Notes under the pieces: model-generated
The model's input: the letters and a program-made list of their open reading frames with translations, nothing else
What the model was told of the DNA's origin: nothing
Database searches by the model: none
Made by a program: the position numbers and the translations under genes
Source of the DNA: JAWUVP01 sp034112285
GTDB taxonomy: Bacteria; Pseudomonadota; Gammaproteobacteria; JABDGN01
Assembly: GCA_034112285.1 (NCBI GenBank)
Contig: JAWUVP010000021.1
Span: 1 to 18,906 of the forward strand
Length of the DNA stretch: 18,906 bases
Reading direction: 5' to 3'
Shown: positions 8,123 to 16,690 of the stretch, one piece after another
Layout of the letters: each line of letters opens with the position of its first letter
How positions within the stretch are numbered: the stretch's first letter is position 1

Positions 8123-9514
8123 TTACAGTTCTAACATTTCTTCGGCAACGGCGGTGGGGTGTTCGAACACAACGCCATGTCCAGAGTCTGGGTATTCAAC
8201 CAGCATAGCTCCGGGTATTCCGTTGGCTAACAGTGAAGAATTTTGTCTATTTACAATACGGTCTTGCCCGCCTGAAATCACCAAGGTATCGGCTTCTATT
8301 TGGTTGAGGCGTTGGTAGGTGCCATCACCTCGGTACCATGATTCGGCTAGGTGTTGTTGCAACAGCACAATTGAATGAGAAATATTTTCCTTAAAATTTG
8401 CCGCGGTAAAAATGGCGCGCAATTTCGGTGCCATTTGGCGTAAATGTTCTTGGGGAAATAGGCGCTCTAATAAGGCATCATTTTCCACATCAAAAGCAGA
8501 GGAGTTATCAAGTAAAATCGCACGGGTGTCATCGTCAGCTCGGCTTGAACGCGGGCTGCCCACATCGGTGGCAATCAGCGTTAATCGACTGACCGAATCG
8601 GGGTAATCTAGCGTGACTTGTTGTGCTACCCATCCACCCATAGAATAGCCACACAGCGCCACTTTTTCATCGGTTAGGTTGGTGATGAATTCGCCAATGG
8701 CATGGGCTAAATTTTTCACGGTGTATTCGCCATTTTTTAATTTTGAGGCACCAATGTCGGGGTAATCTAGAATAATGACTTCAAACTTGCGGCTCAGCAC
8801 GCGCAACAATTCGGGATCCCAGCCATACATGTTCATGTGTGAGGGGGGGAGCATAATTAATTTTTGACCGCGGCCTAAGCTGCGAAAAGCAATGTTGGCA
8901 GTATGCGCATGCGCAATATTTATTTCTGAAAGATTTTTAATATTAATCACCCCCCACTCGCCAATAACGGTGCGCTTATACCATTCTGGAAACCAAAAGG
9001 TAAACCACGTTATTAAAAGCAATAATGTAGTGGGGATTAACGTGGTAAGCCAAAGTGTGCCACCCCATACAAACTTGTGTACCGTGTAAAGCATGCTGAT
9101 AATGCTAAACACTAAAGCCCAGAGTACGGTAACGATGTTATTAACACGATAAAACAAGCTGGTTGACCAAAGTTCTTTGGTGACATTGAGTTTGGCGTAT
9201 TGCATAGCAATTGGTTTGCGTAAAATAATGGAAATCCAACAGGTGATGGCTAAGGTGTAAAAAGCCAGTAGTGGCGCGTTAATAATGCACCAGTTGTTTG
9301 GCGTAGCCACCACTAAAGTAAACAGGGAGAAGAAAAACAACAGTGAGCCCCATTCAAATATAAAGCCATTTTGTAATAAGCGATTGTTAAAAATAACAAT
9401 GAAGGCTAGGGCGGCAATGATGGCAATGCGCAGTTCCAATGTACTGGAATGATCTAACGCGAAAAAAATAACCCAAGGGATTAAGCTTTGTATTATTATG
9501 CGTATTCTTGACAT
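8123..9514 (-). CDS. Membrane-anchored alpha/beta hydrolase (polytopic N-terminus plus hydrolase domain)
   Basis: A 463-residue protein with two parts. Residues 1 to about 180 contain roughly six hydrophobic segments (about 5-20, 27-42, 53-70, 79-97, 127-145, 153-175), with a KPIAMQYAK motif at 100-108 in a loop. Residues about 205-463 form an alpha/beta-hydrolase domain with a GYSMGG elbow (289-294, nucleophile Ser291), Asp418 in GGQDRI and His446 in DSGHG, so the triad is complete. The hydrolase end of the family includes esterases, lipases and C-C hydrolases; the substrate cannot be inferred. The start overlaps the preceding yheT-like gene by 19 bases, and ygfB follows after 14 bases, so it belongs to this transcription unit. 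The N-terminal domain is not one I recognise by name. Confidence 0.85.
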   Translation of the reverse strand: MSRIRIIIQSLIPWVIFFALDHSSTLELRIAIIAALAFIVIFNNRLLQNGFIFEWGSLLFFFSLFTLVVATPNNWCIINAPLLAFYTLAITCWISIILRKPIAMQYAKLNVTKELWSTSLFYRVNNIVTVLWALVFSIISMLYTVHKFVWGGTLWLTTLIPTTLLLLITWFTFWFPEWYKRTVIGEWGVINIKNLSEINIAHAHTANIAFRSLGRGQKLIMLPPSHMNMYGWDPELLRVLSRKFEVIILDYPDIGASKLKNGEYTVKNLAHAIGEFITNLTDEKVALCGYSMGGWVAQQVTLDYPDSVSRLTLIATDVGSPRSSRADDDTRAILLDNSSAFDVENDALLERLFPQEHLRQMAPKLRAIFTAANFKENISHSIVLLQQHLAESWYRGDGTYQRLNQIEADTLVISGGQDRIVNRQNSSLLANGIPGAMLVEYPDSGHGVVFEHPTAVAEEMLEL

Positions 9515-10506
9515 GAATTCACCTTGTTGAGTTTGGATGAGTGTGGGGTGTTTTTCTGCTCAGTAAAAAATTTTAAAATACGCTGATCTAACCAAAATTC
9601 AGGTTGGCTAATGGAGCCACCAATAAAACCAACATGACCGCCGTGCCGACTGATTTCAAAGCGTATTTTTTTAGAAAGTTTGTCGCAGCTGGGGTAGCTG
9701 TCAGAAGGAATGAGGGGGTCGTCTTGCGCATGAATAATAAGGGTGTTGGTGGTGATGTGTTTTAACCACGATTTGCAGCTACTCGATTGGTAGTAAGTTA
9801 AAGCATCAGGAAAACCATTGATGGGTGCGGTGACTTTTTCGTCAAGATCCCAGAAGCTTTTAGTGGCAATGACTTTTTTCAAATCAATCGGGGAATCTGG
9901 GTAACTATATTTACGACGCAAATAATGACGCACCTCACGCATAATGTACCATTGGTAAAAACGCCCAAGGCCTTTGCGAATATTGGCTGAGCAACTGCGC
10001 AGATCAAACGGCGGTGAAACGGCCGCGGCTGATTGTAATATATTTTCTTCAGGGTGCTCGCCCAACCATTTTAGTAAAACATTACCGCCCATTGAATAGC
10101 CTACGGCGTGCAAGGGTGTTTGAGGATGTTTGTTTTGTATGTGCCGTAACACTGAGTCAAAGTCATCGCTGCGGCCAAAATGATAGGTGACGGGTAAGCG
10201 ATTAATTTCTTCGGAACAACCGCGATAATACATCATGACCCCACGCCATCCTTGCGCAGCAATACTTTGTAACATACCTTTGATATAAGGTGAGTCAATG
10301 TTGCCGGTCATGCCGTGCAGTAAAATGATAATGGGGCCATCGCCTTCGCCGGCCCATTCTAAATCTATAAAATCACCATCGCTCAGTTCAACACGTTCGC
10401 GTTGTAGTTTGGGGTGCACACGAAGACGCGCTACGAAGGGCCAGAGCGTTTGTAAATTGGCATTTTTCAAACCTTTTGCAGGCGTAAATTCGCTAGGTAC
10501 AATCAT
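9496..10506 (-). CDS. YheT-type alpha/beta hydrolase, copy 2
   Basis: A 336-residue hydrolase of the YheT/EMB8 family. Markers are the early LSDGDFIDLEW (41-51), LLHGMTG (62-68), the nucleophile elbow GYSMGG (136-141, Ser138), an acidic pair in AQDDPL (Asp262/263) and HGGHVGFIGG with His291. The family includes putative esterases of uncertain substrate. It is clearly homologous along its whole length to the gene just upstream (10573-11535), so the two are tandem paralogues. It has a Lys/Asn/Ser-rich tail of about 20 residues that the other lacks. The gap between them is 66 bases with no strong ribosome site or promoter. ATG at 10506 aligns with the start of the paralogue. Confidence 0.88.
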   Translation of the reverse strand: MIVPSEFTPAKGLKNANLQTLWPFVARLRVHPKLQRERVELSDGDFIDLEWAGEGDGPIIILLHGMTGNIDSPYIKGMLQSIAAQGWRGVMMYYRGCSEEINRLPVTYHFGRSDDFDSVLRHIQNKHPQTPLHAVGYSMGGNVLLKWLGEHPEENILQSAAAVSPPFDLRSCSANIRKGLGRFYQWYIMREVRHYLRRKYSYPDSPIDLKKVIATKSFWDLDEKVTAPINGFPDALTYYQSSSCKSWLKHITTNTLIIHAQDDPLIPSDSYPSCDKLSKKIRFEISRHGGHVGFIGGSISQPEFWLDQRILKFFTEQKNTPHSSKLNKVNSCQEYA

Positions 10507-10572
10507 ATGTTTATACTGATGATATTAGTGAAAACCCTATAATATTACAGTCGTTAGGTGAGTACCAGTGTT

Positions 10573-11535
10573 TTAGAGATATTCTTGCAAATATTGTGGA
10601 ATGCGTTCATTAAGCCAAAATTTTGGCTTAAACAAGGAGCCTTCCACAAACCCAAGATGGCCGCCATATTCGCTTAATTCCAAGGTGGTGCTGCGGCTAA
10701 TTTCATTGGCCGCCGGAATGATGTCGGGGGTCATGATGGGGTCATCTGCTGAGTGGATAATCAGGGTGGGCACGGTGATTTCAGGTAAGTATTTGGCACA
10801 GCTTGCTTGACGATAATAATCAACGGCGCCTTTAAAGCCATTTACTTTTGCGGTGACTTGGTCGTCAAATTGCCAAAAACTGCGAAAACTTTCTATGCCA
10901 TCTAGGTTAAAATTTTTGGCGCGATATTCAAATTTGTTTCGGTAAAAAGCTCTTAAATCTCGCAGTAAATACCATTGGTAAAAGCGGCTCATGCCATAAC
11001 GCACCCGGTTGGCAATGCTGCGCAATTGAAAGGGGGGAGATACAGCGAGTGCACACGTTAAGGGTGAGTTTTCGCCTTGCTCGCCGAGGTACTTCAGCAG
11101 CATATTAGCGCCTTGGGAAAAACCAATGGCACAAATTGGCCGCTCTTGGTAGCGCTCTTTTAGCGTGGAGACCAGCTGGCAAAAATCATTGGTGCGCCCG
11201 GCGTGAGTCATGACGTCATGGCGATTGTGCGAGCCGCTATAACCACGGTAATACATCATAACGGGGCACCAGCCGTTTTCAATTAGCGTAGGCACGGGAT
11301 ATTTTATATAAGGTGATGAAATACGCCCGGTAATACCATGGAGTAAAATAATAATCGGTTTATCTTCAGGGGCGGTGCACCATTCTAGGTCGATAAAGTC
11401 TCCATCGGGCAATTCCAAGCGCTCAGTCTTGGTGACCAAGCTGGGTTTGTTGCGCATAATGAAGGTTGGCCACATGCTCTGCCAATGTGGATTGCGTAAA
11501 AATTTTTCGGGTTTAAAGTTACTGCGCTTGATCAT
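10573..11535 (-). CDS. YheT-type alpha/beta hydrolase, copy 1
   Basis: A 320-residue YheT/EMB8-family hydrolase. It carries LPDGDFIDLEW (42-52), LLHGITG (64-70), the elbow GFSQGA (138-143, Ser140), SADDPIM with Asp264/265, and GGHLGF with His293, so the catalytic triad looks complete. The Met-to-Gln change beside the nucleophile distinguishes it from copy 2 (GYSMGG). ATG at 11535 is preferred over 11580 because MIKRSNFKPEKFL aligns with the N-terminus of copy 2 and the family begins there. It overlaps hemE by 17 bases, which argues for coupled expression. No strong ribosome site is visible. Confidence 0.87.
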   Translation of the reverse strand: MIKRSNFKPEKFLRNPHWQSMWPTFIMRNKPSLVTKTERLELPDGDFIDLEWCTAPEDKPIIILLHGITGRISSPYIKYPVPTLIENGWCPVMMYYRGYSGSHNRHDVMTHAGRTNDFCQLVSTLKERYQERPICAIGFSQGANMLLKYLGEQGENSPLTCALAVSPPFQLRSIANRVRYGMSRFYQWYLLRDLRAFYRNKFEYRAKNFNLDGIESFRSFWQFDDQVTAKVNGFKGAVDYYRQASCAKYLPEITVPTLIIHSADDPIMTPDIIPAANEISRSTTLELSEYGGHLGFVEGSLFKPKFWLNERIPQYLQEYL

Positions 11536-12586
11536 GTTGTTTGCACTGATGATATTGTTGGCTCTTTTCATGCACTGCATCGACTAAAACAGCCACATTT
11601 TCAGGCTGGATGTTAGGGGTTATGCCATGTCCGAGGTTAAATATATGGCCATTTCCTGAGCCATAACTCGCGAGAATTTGCTCAACATGTTGCGTAATCA
11701 CTTCTGGCGTGGCCTGCATGATAGCCGGATCTAAATTACCCTGCAGCGCAACTTGGTGGCCAATGCGCTGGCGGGCATCGCCAACATCAATAGTCCAATC
11801 GAGCCCAACGGCGTTACTGCCAATGTTGGCAATAGCTTCTAACCATAGCCCGCCATTTTTGGTGAATACGATAGTGGGGATGTGCGCCGGCAAGCTTTGC
11901 AAAATTTGTTGCATATAGTGCAACGAAAATGCTTGATAGGCTTGCGGAGTTAAAATGCCGCCCCAGGTATCAAACAACATAATAACATCGGCACCCGCAG
12001 CAATTTGAGCTTGCAGATAAAGGCTGATGCTGTCAGCTAACTTTTGGAGTAGTTGGTGCAATATAGCAGGATCGGTGTAAAGCATGCCTTTGATTGTTGC
12101 AAAGGTTTTACTAGGGCCGCCTTCAACCATGTAGCAGCCAATGGTCCACGGGCTGCCTGCAAAACCAATCAACGGCACCTTGCCGGCTAGGGCTTGCTTG
12201 GTGTGGCGAATAGCTTGCATAACATAACCCAAGTCATCCTCTGGATCGGGAATGCCTAGTTTTTTAATGGATGCGGCATCGCAAGTGGGTTGTTTGAATT
12301 TTGGGCCTTCGCCAGGTTCAAAGTATAAGCCTAGGTGCATGGCATCGGGAATCGTTAAAATGTCAGAAAAGATAATAGCGGCATCTAGGTCAAAGCGCTC
12401 TAGAGGTTGCAAAGTCACTTCGCAGGCAAGCTCAGGTGTTTTGCAAAGGGTTAAAAAATCCCCTGCCTGGCTGCGTATTTTACGGTATTCGGGTAAGTAG
12501 CGTCCCGCTTGGCGCATTAGCCACACGGGGGTTTTGTCTACGGGCTGGCGTGCCAGCGCTTTTAGAAAACGGTCATTTTTTATCAT
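11519..12586 (-). CDS. hemE: Uroporphyrinogen decarboxylase
   Basis: This cytoplasmic enzyme converts uroporphyrinogen III to coproporphyrinogen III in haem synthesis by removing four acetate carboxyls. It needs no cofactor. The 355 residues match the family length. Signature 1 (PVWLMRQAGRYLPEYR, 20-35) and signature 2 (GFAGSPWTIGCYMVEGG, near 139-155) are intact, and the catalytic Asp of FSDIL is residue 74. The C-terminal FNLGHGI is also present. The open frame extends up to 12838, but that extension lies inside the damX-like gene; ATG 12586 has AGG 6 bases upstream and gives the family N-terminus. It starts 10 bases after the damX-like stop. Confidence 0.97.
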   Translation of the reverse strand: MIKNDRFLKALARQPVDKTPVWLMRQAGRYLPEYRKIRSQAGDFLTLCKTPELACEVTLQPLERFDLDAAIIFSDILTIPDAMHLGLYFEPGEGPKFKQPTCDAASIKKLGIPDPEDDLGYVMQAIRHTKQALAGKVPLIGFAGSPWTIGCYMVEGGPSKTFATIKGMLYTDPAILHQLLQKLADSISLYLQAQIAAGADVIMLFDTWGGILTPQAYQAFSLHYMQQILQSLPAHIPTIVFTKNGGLWLEAIANIGSNAVGLDWTIDVGDARQRIGHQVALQGNLDPAIMQATPEVITQHVEQILASYGSGNGHIFNLGHGITPNIQPENVAVLVDAVHEKSQQYHQCKQHDQAQ

Positions 12587-12596
12587 TGTGTACCTA

Positions 12597-14138
12597 TTAT
12601 TTTTTTTGCATTGCTTCTTGCACACTACCGTAGCTGCGAGGCCAAGGTGAGAGTTTACGTAGCGTGGCAGGCAATTTGGCGCGCGCTTTTTTAGCGGTGG
12701 CCGCATTAGGGAAGTCACCGTAGATGACGTTATACCACATTTTTTTAGCATGATGAATTCTAACGATTTTGGCACTGTCTTGCAGCTGATAGCGGGCAAT
12801 AAAGGCTTGGGCGCTTTTAACATCGTCGGTAGCAACAAATTGTAGCGTATATTTGCGTGAGCTCACCTTATTGATTTCGCGCATTTGCATGGCGACCTTT
12901 TCATTCATGACACCAGAGAATGTGTCTTTTTTCTTGCCGGTTGATTTTGTCGCGGTCTTTTTAGGCGCTGCAAGTTTTGTTGTTGCACTGGCTTTCTCGG
13001 CTTGTTTCAGCTCAGGAATCACGATCTGTAAAGGTTTGGTTTTGTGAACGGCTATGAGTTTGGGGCTGGGTTTGGGCACAACCAGCTCTAAATTTTTGCT
13101 AACAAAGGGCACGGGGGGCTCATCTTGATGGGCGGCCGGGGTATTGTGAATCAGTAAGTCACCTACTTGTTTGCTTGATAAAGCTGGCTTGGCATTATCA
13201 CGCATGCTGAGGGGCTTGGTAAATGTGGTGCCCAAATCGGCCGGTTGGGTTAGGTATTTGTACAAAAACATTAAGCCTACAATAACAATTAAAATACTGC
13301 TCCACCAAATAAGACGTCGCAGCCAGCTTTTTTTAGGTTTAACTTTGGGCTGTTGAGCAGCTTTTAGGCTCAGCAAGTTACCAGCCGCGTTGTTGGTGGC
13401 GTCAAAGACACCCTTGCTGCTGTTATAAATGGTTTCAATATCTTCTGGCGTAAAGTAAGTTTGCTCTTTATCGCCCCCGACTTGTTCACAGGCAAAGGCT
13501 AAATAATTGCCCATCTCTTCTTGGGTGAGGGCTTGTTGTTCAATGAGGTGTAAACATTCTTCTGCTGTTTTAGGCGTGAGTAGGGCATGAAATTGTTGGG
13601 GTATTTCAGCGGTGCCAATTAGCATAATCGGCAAGCCAGTTTCCACTTCAGATTGCTGCTGTGTGAGCTGCAAACACGCTAGACGCATGTTGAGGGGTAA
13701 TTTTTCGGCATTATCTATAACTAACAGACGTGGCGCTTTATTTTCTTTAAGGTGGGCAAGTTGGCTTTGCAGCTTTTCATTTAAGGTTTCTGGGTTTTCG
13801 GCATCAAACGGTGCTTGAAACTGTGTGTGCACAATCTCAACTAGTGCTTGCAAGCTATTACACTCTTCGGCCGTAATGTAGGCTATTTGCGCTTCTTCTG
13901 CGTGATCTTGCATGAATTGTTTTATTAGGCTGGTTTTGCCTATGCCGGTTTCACCGCTAATAATAACCAGCGCATTACAAAAGCGGGCAAACTGAGGAAA
14001 AAGGTCTAGATATTCTTTCCATGTTTGGGCAATAAAATGGGGTTGCGGCTCAGCTTGTGGCGCAAAAGGGTTGGCTGTAAAGGTGTATGCCTGCCAATAG
14101 TCAGGGTTGAACTCTGGTGTGGTGTCTTCGGTACTCAC
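12597..14138 (-). CDS. damX: DamX-like protein: AAA ATPase, one membrane segment, periplasmic SPOR domain
   Basis: A 513-residue protein. Residues about 15-260 form an ExeA-like AAA ATPase with Walker A GETGIGKT (62-69), Walker B LLVIDNAEKL (138-147) and a sensor-like IGTAEIP (174-180). A single membrane helix spans about 274-295, followed by a low-complexity Pro/Lys/Ala linker. A C-terminal SPOR domain (about 428-506) would bind denuded septal peptidoglycan. The architecture is that of the longer DamX proteins of Vibrio and Pseudomonas rather than the shorter E. coli protein, and a role in cell division or envelope remodelling is inferred. The start is GTG at 14138, with AGGGA 6 bases upstream. 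aroK-aroB normally lies between pilQ and this gene but is absent here. Confidence 0.85.
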   Translation of the reverse strand: MSTEDTTPEFNPDYWQAYTFTANPFAPQAEPQPHFIAQTWKEYLDLFPQFARFCNALVIISGETGIGKTSLIKQFMQDHAEEAQIAYITAEECNSLQALVEIVHTQFQAPFDAENPETLNEKLQSQLAHLKENKAPRLLVIDNAEKLPLNMRLACLQLTQQQSEVETGLPIMLIGTAEIPQQFHALLTPKTAEECLHLIEQQALTQEEMGNYLAFACEQVGGDKEQTYFTPEDIETIYNSSKGVFDATNNAAGNLLSLKAAQQPKVKPKKSWLRRLIWWSSILIVIVGLMFLYKYLTQPADLGTTFTKPLSMRDNAKPALSSKQVGDLLIHNTPAAHQDEPPVPFVSKNLELVVPKPSPKLIAVHKTKPLQIVIPELKQAEKASATTKLAAPKKTATKSTGKKKDTFSGVMNEKVAMQMREINKVSSRKYTLQFVATDDVKSAQAFIARYQLQDSAKIVRIHHAKKMWYNVIYGDFPNAATAKKARAKLPATLRKLSPWPRSYGSVQEAMQKK

Positions 14139-14191
14139 GAGATATCCCTATGTGTGTTTGTAATGCAAGAATCTTAGCAGAAAATGGACGG

Positions 14192-14228
14192 GAAAAATAG
14201 ACCTTCTCCCCTCACTTTGGGGAGAAGG
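14192..14228 (-). terminator. Rho-independent terminator after pilQ
   Basis: A perfect 10-base-pair stem, CCTTCTCCCC (14202-14211) with GGGGAGAAGG (14219-14228) and a 7-base loop, is followed in the minus-strand direction by a T-rich run (TCTATTTTTC, 14192-14201). It lies just after the pilQ stop and so should end the pilMNOPQ transcript. Confidence 0.88.
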
Positions 14229-14234
14229 CCTAGG

Positions 14235-16178
14235 TTATGTGTCGTTATGCACAATTCGTGGTGTAACAAAAATCAGCAATTCTTTGCGATCATCAGATAC
14301 TGAGCGATGTTTAAACAATTCGCCCAAAATGGGAATGGCGCTCAAGAAAGGCACGCGGGTTTCGCTGTGACTTTGGGTGCGTTCATAAATGCCGCCCAAC
14401 ACCACGGTTTCACCATTATCGACTAATACATTGGTGCTAATGTGGCGCGTATCAATGATAGGCTGGCCAGTTCCGGCGACCTCTTTGCTTTTCGCATCTT
14501 GATTTACTTCAAGCTTGAGCAGTATTTTATTGTTGGGGGTGATTTGCGGCACCACTTTCAAGCGCAACACGGCTTGCTTAAAGGCAATGGCGGCGGCACC
14601 GCTTGAGGTGGCTTCGTTGTAAGGTATTTCGGTGCCTTGCTCAATGACGGCCTCTTGTTGATCGGCGGTTAATAAGCGTGGGCTGGAGAGAATCTCTCCG
14701 CCCCCTTCGGCTTCTAGCGCGCTCAGTTCAAGGCCAATGAGTATATCTTTGGATAAGGTGGCTAAAGCAAGGTTGGCCGGGCTTTTACCGCCGATGTCGC
14801 CAGCGCCCAAATCGACGGTGAATTCATTTTTTCCTGCAGTACCGCTGGCTGATGGGCCGGTCGCACTCCATGAAATACCTAGCTTGCGCTCAAAGCTTTT
14901 ATCAACGGTGACAATGCGTGCTTCAATTTCGACTTGTCTTACCGCAATATCGGTTTGTTGTAGATAGTGGGTTATGCCATTGAGTTTTTTTGAGGTGTCT
15001 TTAATAAACAGTTTATTGGTGCGCTCATCCACAACAATTTTGCCGCGTGATGACAGCAAGGTGTTGCCCGCACTTTGCAAGGCAGAAGCATATTCCGCGG
15101 CTTTGCCATAATTAATCTGGAATATTTCTGATTTTAACGGCGCTAACTCTTCTAAATCATCTTGAGCTTTAAGCTGCGCGCGTTCTTGCGCAGCAATAGA
15201 GGTTGCTGGGGCAATTAAAATTACGTTGCCAATTTTCCGCTCTACTAAACCTTGGGTGTCGAGAATGATTTTTAAGGCTTGGGTCCAGGGCACTTCGTCT
15301 AGGCGTAGTGTAATGTTACCTGTTACGTCATCGTTAATGATCATATTGGCATCTGTAAATTCGGCAATAACTTGCAACACTTGGCGCACCGCCACGTCTT
15401 GAAAATTTAAGCTAATGCGCTTGCCTTGTGGTTTTACTTCGGCTTTGTTAACGCTGTCTTTTGGTAAAATTTGCACAATGAATTGTTTGTTGCGTTGGTA
15501 AGCGGCAACTTCGGCGTTTTGTTTGAGGCGAATCACTAATTTTGTATGTTGATTTTCTTGATGCAAATTAATTTTTTTAGCCGGGGTGTTAAAGTCTCCC
15601 ACATCGTATTGATGTGCTAAATCTTTTTTGAGTTGGGTGTTGCTAAAAGTGATCACTATTTTATTAAGGCTTTTTTCTAAGCGGGTGTGCACGCCTGTTT
15701 TAGATAAATCTAACACAACCTTGCCACTATTAGGCTCAGCCCCGGCAAGATATTGCAGTTCTGTAATCGTGGTAGCGGGTAGTTTGTTTTTTGTGGGCAC
15801 GCTTTCGTTGAGCTTTATGTTCACGGTTTTATTGCTGGTGGTGACTTTATAATTAATGGCCTGTTGCAATTGAATGACCAAGCGTAATTTATGGCGTGTT
15901 TCTAAGGTTTGAATGTGTTGCACAATGTTTGATTTGAAATCAGGTTTTTTCTTTAACTGGCTGGATGCTTTGGGAATGTCAATGATGAGGCGTTCGGGGT
16001 TTTTCATCATAAAGCTGCTTGGCTTTTCAGTTACTTTGTTATTAAAATGTAATTGCAAAATACTATTGCCTGCCGGCGTTTGCACCACGTTCAGTTTGTT
16101 TAGCGCAAGGTTGGCATAGCTACTACTGGCGATAAAAAATAAAAAGCTGCAAATTATAAAAACAATTCGTTTACACAT
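14235..16178 (-). CDS. pilQ: Type IV pilus secretin
   Basis: A 647-residue outer-membrane secretin, the gated pore through which the type IV pilus passes. It has an N-terminal signal peptide (probable cleavage after Ala22, SSYA), two peptidoglycan-binding AMIN domains (about 27-122 and 138-237), an STN domain (about 254-315), a NolW-type N domain (about 350-410) and the secretin core (about 485-643). The core includes the VLGGIYER and FLSAIPILGELF signatures. Length is slightly below the roughly 700 residues of Pseudomonas PilQ. It starts 5 bases after pilP and is the last gene before the terminator. No truncation is seen. Confidence 0.96.
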   Translation of the reverse strand: MCKRIVFIICSFLFFIASSSYANLALNKLNVVQTPAGNSILQLHFNNKVTEKPSSFMMKNPERLIIDIPKASSQLKKKPDFKSNIVQHIQTLETRHKLRLVIQLQQAINYKVTTSNKTVNIKLNESVPTKNKLPATTITELQYLAGAEPNSGKVVLDLSKTGVHTRLEKSLNKIVITFSNTQLKKDLAHQYDVGDFNTPAKKINLHQENQHTKLVIRLKQNAEVAAYQRNKQFIVQILPKDSVNKAEVKPQGKRISLNFQDVAVRQVLQVIAEFTDANMIINDDVTGNITLRLDEVPWTQALKIILDTQGLVERKIGNVILIAPATSIAAQERAQLKAQDDLEELAPLKSEIFQINYGKAAEYASALQSAGNTLLSSRGKIVVDERTNKLFIKDTSKKLNGITHYLQQTDIAVRQVEIEARIVTVDKSFERKLGISWSATGPSASGTAGKNEFTVDLGAGDIGGKSPANLALATLSKDILIGLELSALEAEGGGEILSSPRLLTADQQEAVIEQGTEIPYNEATSSGAAAIAFKQAVLRLKVVPQITPNNKILLKLEVNQDAKSKEVAGTGQPIIDTRHISTNVLVDNGETVVLGGIYERTQSHSETRVPFLSAIPILGELFKHRSVSDDRKELLIFVTPRIVHNDT

Positions 16179-16183
16179 AATGA

Positions 16184-16690
16184 CTACCCATTTAAATTTA
16201 GTTCAATGTTACGTTTGTCCCACTTGTTATTACCTTTGGGGATCATTTCAGATAAGGTAATTTTTTGTGGGGTGATATGCGTTATTTTCCCGGCTTTTTT
16301 GCCCATGTGGTTGCCCACGGTGGCACGCTTTAAGCCTTTGGGGGTTTGAATTAAGGCCCAATATTTTTTCTTTACTTTTATGGTGCCCACCATTTTTAAT
16401 GAATCTAAGGGATATTGTTCTAGCGCCTCAGGCTTGCGGCCTGCATCGGGACGGCTGGCGAGCATTTTTGCGCTAACTTGAGGCGCGAAAGGATCGCGTA
16501 TGTGACCTTTTGGCATCGGCGTGATTTTGGGCTCCTGCATATTTGGCAAGGGCGTGATAGGTGGAGCTGGGCGCGCTTCTAACATTTGCACGTATTGCTT
16601 TAAATCGGCATCGTCTTTTTGTTGGCTGCAAGCCGACAAGAAAAAACTTAAGAAAACAATGGCGCTAATGGCCAGACGAGGGTTGCGCAT
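16184..16690 (-). CDS. pilP: Type IV pilus lipoprotein PilP
   Basis: A 168-residue inner-membrane lipoprotein that links the PilN/PilO complex to the PilQ secretin. It has a lipoprotein signal with lipobox LSAC (Cys21), a disordered Pro-rich stretch (about 40-70), the IRDPFAP motif near 63-69 and a C-terminal beta-sandwich (about 90-165) with LDSLKMVGTI. An excellent ribosome site, AGGAGG (16697-16702), sits 6 bases before ATG 16690. The gene overlaps pilO by 26 bases. Confidence 0.93.
   Translation of the reverse strand: MRNPRLAISAIVFLSFFLSACSQQKDDADLKQYVQMLEARPAPPITPLPNMQEPKITPMPKGHIRDPFAPQVSAKMLASRPDAGRKPEALEQYPLDSLKMVGTIKVKKKYWALIQTPKGLKRATVGNHMGKKAGKITHITPQKITLSEMIPKGNNKWDKRNIELNLNG

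Noticed and set aside
10507..10572. Promoter between the two YheT-type genes
   Set aside because: A TATTAT-like box exists but no usable -35; the 66-base gap does not justify a separate promoter call.
12587..12838. N-terminal extension of hemE from a start at 12838
   Set aside because: It lies inside the damX-like SPOR region and would exceed the family length; ATG 12586 has a ribosome site and the conserved N-terminus.
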